A DNA stretch of 64,000 bases from NCBI GenBank assembly GCA_963774745.1, contig CAVZGE010000008.1, forward strand, positions 81,842-145,841, written 5' to 3'. This DNA comes from Prado023 sp963774745 (lineage in GTDB: Bacteria > Actinomycetota > Actinomycetes > S36-B12 > CAIYMF01). The position numbers and the translations under genes are program-made. Under the pieces are notes generated by a model. It saw only the letters and a program-made list of their open reading frames with translations. It ran no database searches and was not told the origin of the DNA. This document shows positions 57,150 to 64,000 of this stretch, piece after piece (within the stretch, counting starts at the first letter, position 1; each line of letters begins with the position of its first letter).

Positions 57150-57173
57150 GGCAACAAGTGGCATCCGGGGGCG
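57150..57173 (+). promoter_or_regulatory. Regulon site G (before kinase-like copy 2)
   Basis: GGCAAC-AAGT-GGCATC followed by CG; the inverted third half is not recognisable. It ends 89 bp before the start codon. Confidence 0.5.
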
Positions 57174-57261
57174 CCGCCGCCCGCGGGGCGCATATACAGG
57201 ATCTGTAGTCCGTCATCGCGTCCCACGGACGCACGACCACCTGAAGACGAAGGAGAACGAG

Positions 57262-57891
57262 ATGAACCAGAACGAGACGACCGGGACCTCCGACAAGCCC
57301 GTCGTGACCATCTTCGAGTACTACGGCGCCGGCGCCGACTACGTGGGCCACAAGGTGGCCGAGGCCCTCGGACTGCCCTTCCACCAGCAAGCGTTCAGCT
57401 CCGAGGAGATCGAGGCCGGTCAGGCTTCCGTCACCGAGCAGGGAGCCGTCCTGGCCCAGGTCTTCTCCGTCCTGGGTGGCGCGTACGGCGGGTTCGACGG
57501 CCGCGACGTGGCCACCACCCAGCGGCAGAAGTACGACCTGGTCATGGACAACAACCGCCAGGTCTGGCAGTACGCCGACGAGGGCGGCGTGATCCTCGGA
57601 CGCAACGGAGCCGTCATCCTGGCCGACCGCCCCAACACCCTCCACGTGCTGCTCACCGGGGCGGTCGAGGACCGGATCGACCGGGCCGCGACGGAGTCCG
57701 GGATCACCGTCGAGCAGGCAGCCAAGCGCCAGGTCCGCGAGGACCAGGTCCGCTCCGACATGTCCCAGGTCCTGTACGGCTGGGACCCGCTGCTGCCCGG
57801 AGCGCTACGACCTCGTGATGAACACCAGCAGGATCCCCCTGGACGCCATCGTCGTGGCGATCGTCGACGCGGTGCGGACCGGGCGGGACTG
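57262..57891 (+). CDS. Cytidylate kinase-like protein, copy 2 (one frameshift)
   Basis: ATG 57262 with AAGGAG upstream. A paralogue of the protein at 32595 with the same blocks: VVTIFEYYGAGADYVGHKV, PFHQQAFSS, GGVILGRNGAVILADRP and RSDMSQVLYGWDP. An extra G near 57799 breaks the frame before ERYDLVMNTSRIPLDAIV; the corrected end is 57891, about 209 residues. As in copy 1, the Walker Lys is absent. The substrate is unknown. It lies between transketolase and the second GH3 gene and has its own site G. Confidence 0.78.
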
Positions 57892-57981
57892 ACCACCACG
57901 CGCACGACCCGAACCGAGCCGACGCTGGGCCGCCCAAAGGCCCTGCGTGAGGTTCCTCCCCAAGCAACGAGAGGCACACCG

Positions 57982-60128
57982 ATGTCGGACACGACAGCAC
58001 AGCCCTGGACGGACACCACCGCTGGCGCCCCGGGAGCGGGCTCAGCTGCTCGTCGCCGCCATGACCCTGGAGCAGAAGATCCAACAGCTGCACGGCAACA
58101 TGGAGACGATCGACATCTACGCGCTCTCCGCGCAAGCCACGACCAAGGCGGAGATGGACCAGCTCGCCGCCCAGATCCGGGTCGAGCGCCACGTGGCCGC
58201 CATCGACGAACTCGGCATCCCGCGGTTCCGCATCACCAACGGGCCGGTCGGCGTCGGCATGGGCGACGGCACGCCCAGCCCGCCGGCGACGTCGCTGCCC
58301 ATGACGATCGCGCTGGCCGCCGGGTTCGACCCCGAGCTGGCCCACCAGTACGGCGACCTGATCGGCTCGGAGACCGCAACCCTGGGCCAGCACGTGCTCG
58401 AAGGGCCCGGTGTCTGCCTGCACCGCACCGAGATCGCCGGGCGCAACTTCGAGTACTTCTCCGAGGACCCCTACCTGTCCGGGGTCATGGGGGTGGAGGT
58501 CACGAAGGCGATCCAGTCCCATGACGTCATCGCGATGGGCAAGCACTACGTCGTCAACGACCAGGAGTACGAGCGCTTCCGCACCAACGTCGAGGTCGAC
58601 GAGGGCGTGCTGCGCGAGATGTACCTGCTGCCGTTCGAGATGCTGGTCAAGGACGCCGGGATCGCCGCGATCATGAGCGCGTACAACCGCGTGCGCGGCG
58701 TCTACGCCACCGAGAACCGGTACCTGCTCACCACCATCCTGCGCGAGGAGTGGGGCTTCGAGGGATACGTGCAGTCGGACTTCTGGTCCGCCCGGTCGTG
58801 CTGCCGGGTCGCTCAACGCCGGCATGGACCACGAGATGCCCGACGACAAGTGGCTCAACGAGGCCAACGTGAAGGCCGCCCTGCAGGACACCAGCCTCGA
58901 GATCCAGACCGTCGACCGAGCCCTCGTGCGCCGGTTCACCCAGATGTTCCGCTTCGGCCAGTTCGAGCGACCCTACGCACCGGGTGAGATCGACGCCGAA
59001 GGTCACGGCGCGATCTCCCGCCGGATCGGCGAGCAGCTCGCGGTCCTTCTCAAGAACGACGGCGGCATGCTCCCCCTGGACGCCGCGTCCGCGGGACGCG
59101 TGCTCATCGTCGGGCAGTCCGAGTACGTCGACGACGCCTGCCAGGGCGGTGGCGGATCCTCGAAGGTGATCCCGCTGTACACCGTCACCCCTGTCGACGG
59201 CATGCGCGACGTCCTGGCCGCGATGGGCTCCGACGCCACCGTCAGCAAGTTCACCGTCGCCGATGACCTGTCGAACCTGGACCAGGCCAGGGCCGCAGTC
59301 CTGGAGGCCGACACCGTCATCATCATGGCCGGAGTCGTCGCCACCGAGGGTGTGGACCGACCCAGCGCCTCGATGGCCAACGGCCAGGACCAGATGATCG
59401 ACTCGTTGCTCGGCCTCAACGACCAGACGGTCGTCGTCCTGAAGGACAGCTCCCCGGTGCTGATGCCGTGGATCGAGCGGGCGCCGGCCGTGCTGGAGGC
59501 ATGGAACCAGGGAGCCGAGGACGGGCACGTCGTGGCCGACCTGCTCTTCGGCAACGTCAACCCGTCCGGCAAGGTGCCCACCACCTACCCTGCCGCCGAG
59601 GGCGACACCCTGTACCACGGCGACCCGGTCCGCTACCCGGGTACCGACGAGGGCAGCGGCTACCCGGTCATCCGCTACACCGAGGGTCGCCAGGTGGGCT
59701 ACCGCTGGTTCCAGGCTCAGGGCATTTCGCCGTTGTTCGCGTTCGGGTTCGGCCTGTCGTACACCACCTTCGAGCTGTCCGACGTCGCGGTGTCCACCAC
59801 CGCCACCGACGGCACCCAGCCGATCGACGTCTCCCTCACCGTGACCAACACCGGGTCGGTTGCCGGTGCGGAGGTCCCGCAGGTCTACCTGGGCGTGCCC
59901 AGCCAGGGCCAGCCGCCCAAGCGCCTGGTCGGCTTCACCAAGGTCCACCTAGCTCCGGGGGAGGCGCAGCGGGTCACAATCACGATCGATCCCGCAGCCA
60001 CCAATCACCCGCTGTCGGTGTGGGACCCCGGCACGAACGCGTTCGTCGTCCCTCAAGGGGAGTTCGCGGTCCATGTCGGGACTTCGAGCGACGACACCCC
60101 GCACACCGCGGCTTTCAGCGTCAGCTGA
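57982..60128 (+). CDS. GH3 beta-glycosidase with FnIII-like C-terminus (two frameshifts)
   Basis: ATG 57982. Extra bases near 58042 and 58805 are removed to join the parts, giving about 714 residues. The barrel holds MGKHYVVNDQEYER and the nucleophile in GYVQSDFWSA; the second domain has VVLKDSSPVLMPW and GNVNPSGKVPTTYP. FGFGLSYTTFELSDV opens the FnIII-like third domain common in beta-glucosidases. No signal peptide, hence a cytoplasmic enzyme for imported oligosaccharides. It differs in architecture from the NagZ-like GH3 at 37434. The aglycone and sugar are unknown. A good terminator follows. Confidence 0.88.
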
Positions 60129-60149
60129 GCCCCGCTGCCGACATCACCT

Positions 60150-60187
60150 GCTGACCCCCTGCGCCTCGCCGCCAGGGGGTCAGCTTT
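60150..60187 (+). terminator. Rho-independent-type terminator after GH3 gene
   Basis: GCTGACCCCCT (60150-60160) pairs perfectly with AGGGGGTCAGC (60174-60184), 11 bp, loop 13 nt, followed by TTT. It starts 22 nt after the stop. Confidence 0.8.
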
Positions 60188-60253
60188 CGGCTGCCGGAGA
60201 CACTCGCCGCAACCCGGAGGCGGGTAGGCGCGCTGAGCCGGTGGTCCGTCCTT

Positions 60254-60277
60254 GGCAACATCCGGCATCCATAGAGC
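60254..60277 (+). promoter_or_regulatory. Regulon site H (before M20 amidohydrolase)
   Basis: GGCAAC-ATCC-GGCATC, two direct half-sites 10 bp apart, third half-site not conserved. It ends 71 bp before the start. It extends the regulon to the amidohydrolase and MFS pair. Confidence 0.5.
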
Positions 60278-60347
60278 ATCCGGGTCCTTGCGCGAGAAAC
60301 ATGGGGGTGAAGGAAGTCCCGCGTGCCTTCTCCGAAGAGGTGATCCC

Positions 60348-61568
60348 ATGACGCACGCTCAGCAGGTTCTGAAGGGCCTGGAGGCCACGACTGCGTGGCA
60401 GGAAGAGCTATACAAGCAACTACATGCCCACCCCGAACTGAGCTCCCACGAGACGCAGACAGCTGCGGAGATCGCACGCCGTCTCGTCGGCTTCGGGTAC
60501 GACGTCCAGCCGGTGGGCGGTGGTGTGGTGGGGGTCCTGGCCAACGGGCCCGGGACGACGGCACTCATGCGTGCCGACATCGACGGCCTCCCCGTGACCG
60601 AGCTGACGGACCTGCCCTACGCGTCGACGGACACCGCCGTCGACGAGACCGGGGCCACCGTGGGCGTCATGCACGCATGCGGTCACGATGCCCACATCAC
60701 CTGCCTGCTGGGCGCCGCCGAACTCATCGCCGCGAACCGCAACGCGTGGAGCGGCACCTTCATTGCGCTGTTCCAGCCCGCCGAGGAGACCGCAGCCGGG
60801 TCCAGGGCCATGCTCGACGACGGCCTGACCGAGAAGATCCCGCGCCCGGACGTGGCGTTCGGCCAGCACGTGCTCAACCACGCCGCTGGCGTGATCGGCA
60901 CCCAGGTCGGCCCGGTGCTCTCAGCCGGTGACAGCATCAGGATCACCGTCTTCGGCAAGGGCTCGCACGGCTCGATGCCCCACCTCAGCGTGGACCCGGT
61001 CGTGCTGGCCGCATCGATCGTCCTGCGCCTGCAGACGATCGTCTCCCGGGAGGTGAAGCCCGGCGAGTTCGCCGTCGTCACCGTCGGCAGCAGCATCGCT
61101 GGATCGAAGAGCAACATCATCCCCGACCGCGCCGTGCTGCTGGTCAACCTGCGCACCTACGACATGGGCGTGCGACAGCAGGTCGTCGACAGCATCGAAC
61201 GCATCGTGCACGCGGAATGCGAGGCCGCCGGCTCACCGCAACCGCCCACGTTCGAGTACTACGACCAGTTCCCACTCACCGACAACGACCCGGAGGTCAG
61301 CACGACGGTCACGCAGGCCTTCCGCGCCCACTTCGGCGACGAGCGGGTCATCTCGCTGGGCCGGATCACGGCCAGCGAGGACTTCAGCCGGATCCCGGAC
61401 GCCTTCGGCACGCCGTACACCTACTGGGGCCTCGGGGGGTTCGCGCCGGAGAAGGCAGGACCGCCCAACCACTCCCCATTCTTCGCTCCACTGATCCAGC
61501 CCACGCTCAGCGCGGGCACTGAAGCCATCGTCGTGGCCGTCATGGCCTACCTGGGAAAGGACAACTGA
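60348..61568 (+). CDS. M20-family amidohydrolase
   Basis: ATG 60348 with GAGGTGA upstream; 406 residues, intact. MHACGHDAHITCLLG carries the metal ligands Cys and His, and FQPAEETAAGSRAM the catalytic Glu pair. GKGSHGSMPHLSVDPV belongs to the lid domain and TASEDFSRIPD to the last metal-ligand region. M20D enzymes cleave N-acyl amino acids or hippurate-like amides. The substrate is not predictable. An MFS transporter gene follows after one base, so the pair may take up and hydrolyse a conjugate. Confidence 0.9.
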   Translation: MTHAQQVLKGLEATTAWQEELYKQLHAHPELSSHETQTAAEIARRLVGFGYDVQPVGGGVVGVLANGPGTTALMRADIDGLPVTELTDLPYASTDTAVDETGATVGVMHACGHDAHITCLLGAAELIAANRNAWSGTFIALFQPAEETAAGSRAMLDDGLTEKIPRPDVAFGQHVLNHAAGVIGTQVGPVLSAGDSIRITVFGKGSHGSMPHLSVDPVVLAASIVLRLQTIVSREVKPGEFAVVTVGSSIAGSKSNIIPDRAVLLVNLRTYDMGVRQQVVDSIERIVHAECEAAGSPQPPTFEYYDQFPLTDNDPEVSTTVTQAFRAHFGDERVISLGRITASEDFSRIPDAFGTPYTYWGLGGFAPEKAGPPNHSPFFAPLIQPTLSAGTEAIVVAVMAYLGKDN

Positions 61569-61569
61569 G

Positions 61570-63073
61570 ATGAGCACAGCCACGGCTCTTCCTGCCGCGG
61601 GGCAGGGATACAAGGGCAACGACAAGGCGCTGCTGGGCATCGTCCTGGGCGTCGTCACGTTCTGGCTCTTCGCCGGGACGATCGGGACGGTGGCCCGAAG
61701 CGTCCTGACCGACATCAACGGCGGGCCGATCGACTCGGTCACGAACCCCTACGTCAGCCTCAGCCAGATGAACCTGGCGGTCTCGATCACCGCCCTGTTC
61801 TCCGGGCTGTTCATCGTCTTCTTCGGCGGCCTGGCCGACCGCATCGGGCGCGTCCGGATCGCCATCACCGGCAACATCCTGAGCATCATCGGCGGGGTGC
61901 TCGTGGTCCTGGCCAAGGGCGACCTGTCCCTGCCGCTGCTGCTCAGCGGGCGTGCGATCCAGGGCCTGTCCGCGGCGTGCATCATGCCGGCGACGATGGC
62001 GCTGGTGAAGACCTACTGGGACGGAGCCGACGCGGCAGCGGGCGGTCTCCATGTGGTCGATCGGCTCGTGGGGTGGCTCGGGGTTCGCGGCCCTCTTCGG
62101 CGGGTTCGTGGCCACGAACTTCAACTGGCGGTTCATCTTCTACGCGTCCATCGTCATCTCCGTCATCTCGATCCTGCTGATCCGGGGCATCCCGGAGAGC
62201 AAGGCCGGGGGAGAGCACAAGCGGTTCGACGCCGCGGGCTTCGCGGTCTTCTTCGTCACGGTGCTGGCCATGATGATCGTGCTGATCTTCGGTCGGCAGA
62301 TGGGCTGGACCCAGCCGCGGACGCTGGGTCTCATCGCGGTCGCCGTGGCCGGGTCGGTGATCTTCTACTTCCTGGAGCGCGGCAAGGACAACCCGTTCAT
62401 CAACTTCGGGCTGTTCAAGAACACGACGTTCACGGGCGCGACCCTCTCGAACTTCCTGCTCAACGGGACGATCGGTCTGCTCATCGTGAGCCAGCAGATG
62501 CTGCAGATCGCCCGCCCGGAGTTGTTCGACCCCTGGAAGGCAGGCATCCTCACGATCGGCTATGCGGCCGCAATCGTGCTGTTCATCCGCCTCGGCGAGC
62601 GGCTGCTGCGGATGTTCGGCCCCCGCAAGCCGATGATCTGGGGATCGATGATCGTGGCCACGTCGTGCATCCTGCTGATGCCGACCAACCTGCTGGTGGG
62701 GCAGTACACGGTCCTGGCCGTCATCGCCTACGCCCTGTTCGGCCTGGGCCTGGCCTTCTACGCCACACCCTCGACCGACGCCGCCCTGTCGAACCTGCCC
62801 CCGGCCCAGGCCGGCGCGGGGGCCGGCATCTACAAGATGGCGTCCTCCCTGGGCGGTGCCATCGGCGCGGCCCTGTCCCTGACCATCTTCACGTCGTTCC
62901 TCGGTGGGGGTGTGACGATCGTGGGCGAGCTGCTGGAGATGCAGGGCATCCAGGAGAACATCGCCGTGCGGCAGGCCGGCATGGTGACGATGATGTTCAA
63001 CCTGGTCCTCGCCCTGATCGCGATCATCTCGATCATGTCGACCGTCCCCAAGGGGAAGAAGTACTACGACTGA
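61570..63073 (+). CDS. MFS transporter, DHA2-like (one frameshift)
   Basis: ATG 61570 directly follows the M20 stop. About 500 residues after removing an extra base near 62045 (GCA-g-CGG). GLADRIGRVRIAITGN is the loop 2-3 motif, and GRAIQGLSAACIMPATMAL the motif C-like region. Twelve to fourteen membrane segments are expected. The family mainly exports drugs, but pairing with an amidohydrolase suggests uptake or exchange of a conjugate. A strong hairpin ends the unit. Confidence 0.82.
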
Positions 63074-63089
63074 ACCCTCACCCGCAGGG

Positions 63090-63126
63090 CCCGTGGCCTC
63101 GACCCACTGGGGATCGAGGCCACGGG
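63090..63126 (+). terminator. 13-bp stem terminator after MFS gene
   Basis: CCCGTGGCCTCGA (63090-63102) pairs perfectly with TCGAGGCCACGGG (63114-63126), loop 11 nt, then TTCG. It starts 16 nt after the stop. Confidence 0.75.
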
Positions 63127-63209
63127 TTCGCAGTGGGCCCACGCCGAGCCGTCACAGCAGGCGAACATGTGGCGCGGAGTCGGAGAGCGGGCTTGTCCCG
63201 GTCATCGAC

Positions 63210-63469
63210 GTGCCCAGCTGGCTGGACGTGCTCACCGTCGTCGTGGCCTCGCTGGGTGGTGCGCTGTTCGCATCGAGCCGACGCGTCACGGTCACGGGGG
63301 TGCTGTTGGTGGCCGTGTGCGTGGGCCTCGGCGGCGGGATGATCCGTGACGTCCTGCTCGACGTCGAAGCCGCCGAAGGCCCTCGACGGACCCCCTCTAC
63401 CTGCCCGCGGCCGCGGTCGCGGCGGTGTGCGGCATGCTGCTGGCCCGGTGGTCGAACGCCGGTGACGTG
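63210..63469 (+). pseudogene. Truncated TRIC/UPF0126 membrane protein
   Basis: From GTG 63210 the sequence reads LDVLTVVVASLGGALFASSR, VCVGLGGGMIRDVLLDVE, and after two extra bases near 63372 and 63384, KALDDPLYLPAAAVAAVCGM. These are the GxGGGxxRDxLL and DPxYL marks of the first repeat of the TRIC/UPF0126 family (known members include a glycine transporter and K+ channels). The second repeat is absent: homology ends at a perfect palindrome. About 90 instead of about 200 residues, so it is a remnant rather than only a sequencing fault. Confidence 0.6.
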
Positions 63470-63493
63470 CACCGGGTTCGGCCGAACCCGGTG
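63470..63493. repeat. Perfect 24-bp palindrome
   Basis: The left arm CACCGGGTTCGG and the right arm CCGAACCCGGTG are exact reverse complements without spacer. It sits exactly where TRIC homology stops. It may be a terminator, a recombination scar or a fold-back artefact. Confidence 0.7.
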
Positions 63494-63564
63494 ACCCCTA
63501 TCGCCGGCTGTCGCGGCACCTTGGGTCAGACAGGACAGCGTCCTGAGAGGTCGCCTGGGTGGGG

Positions 63565-63867
63565 TCAGTCTCGCAGCGGTGAGCCGCTGACCTCGAAGCG
63601 GAAGCCGCCCATTTCTCCGGACAGCAGGGGGCGAGCTTCGCGGATGGCATCTTGCACGCTCGCCAGCTGCAGGGACCGCTGGTGGGCTTCGGCAGACTCC
63701 CACAGCTCCGCCACGAACACGGTGTCTGGCTGGTCGTCGTTGACCCCAACCTCGTAGAGCAGGCACCCCGCTCCCTCGAGGTCAGCGCTGCGGCGGGTCA
63801 AGATCTCCACCAGCAGGTCCCTCTTGCCCGCGACCGAGCCAAGGGCACCCACATTGGCGAAGGTCAC
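63565..63867 (-). CDS. ABM-domain (antibiotic biosynthesis monooxygenase-like) protein
   Basis: The GTG start at 63867 gives 100 residues, the usual length of one dimeric ABM domain. VGALGSVAGKRDLLVEILTRR, CLLYEVGVNDDQPDTVFV and ELWESAEAHQRSLQ follow the fold's strand-helix pattern, including the conserved W-E-S and H near the active site. ABM proteins include quinol monooxygenases and stress-related heme or dye oxygenases; the substrate is unknown. The longer upstream frame is Arg-rich and looks non-coding. Confidence 0.8.
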   Translation of the reverse strand: MTFANVGALGSVAGKRDLLVEILTRRSADLEGAGCLLYEVGVNDDQPDTVFVAELWESAEAHQRSLQLASVQDAIREARPLLSGEMGGFRFEVSGSPLRD

Positions 63868-64000
63868 GGCGCCATCGTACGCACGAGGCCGTCGCGCTCC
63901 GCGTGTCCGGGTTCTCAACCGCTAGGAGGGTGGCGTGGTCGGATCCGGGGCGGTGGCACCGTCGGGCCAGCCGACAATGCAGACACGGTTGCCGGCACGG

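Noticed and set aside
37140..63400. Programmed +1 frameshifting as a general feature of this locus
   Set aside because: Breaks lack a common slippery context, occur in unrelated families, and are better explained by sequencing insertions; only the larC case is kept as a finding.

Overview
The window is GC-rich throughout, with tightly packed genes, many GTG starts and many 4-bp start/stop overlaps. The gene types (arsenic genes, V-type ATPase operon, LacI-controlled sugar-acid locus, ABC-F protein) suggest a chromosomal segment of an actinobacterium. I cannot name the genus. No tRNA, rRNA, CRISPR array or complete insertion sequence was seen.

Layout. (1) 1-4952, minus: a very large secreted repeat protein of bacterial Ig-like units and proprotein-convertase-type P-domains, cut by the window edge. 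(2) 5137-8685, minus: a methyltransferase and an arsenic operon (ArsR, ArsP-like permease, small thioredoxin-like protein, ACR3). (3) 8875-17005, plus: a nine-gene V/A-type ATPase operon ending in a universal stress protein, preceded by two DosR/OsdR-like palindromes. (4) 17206-19991: arsenate reductase, a convergent ArsR-ArsC fusion, and an ABC-F protein. (5) 20511-31252, plus: two coupled giant genes (about 2380 and 1200 residues) of unknown function. (6) 31295-63073: a carbohydrate locus with transaldolase, zwf, two 6-phosphogluconate dehydrogenases, transketolase, two GH3 hydrolases, sugar kinases, uronate isomerase, mannonate-type oxidoreductase, a LarA-family nickel-pincer enzyme with its cofactor genes larE-larB-larC, a LacI regulator, a GPH symporter, an M20 amidohydrolase and an MFS transporter. 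(7) 63210-63867: a broken TRIC/UPF0126 gene and an ABM-domain protein.

How region 6 may work (inference): a glycoside or uronide enters through the GPH symporter and is cut in the cytoplasm by GH3 enzymes. Glucuronate is isomerised to fructuronate and reduced to D-mannonate. A LarA-type nickel enzyme could then epimerise C2 to give D-gluconate, which the FGGY kinase phosphorylates to 6-phosphogluconate. 6PGDH, transketolase and transaldolase would complete catabolism. No mannonate dehydratase or KDPG aldolase is seen in the window, which is what makes the LarA route attractive. Ten related 24-bp or shorter elements (GRCAAC-N4-GGCAWC, often extended to the palindrome GGCAAC-CG-NTTGCC) lie before nearly every transcription unit of this locus and suggest one regulon.

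Quality note: 5.0-37.1 kb has no broken gene, whereas 1-4.3 kb and 37.1-63.4 kb hold dozens of frameshifts, nearly all explained by one extra base. I treat the affected genes as probably intact in life and give their full span.
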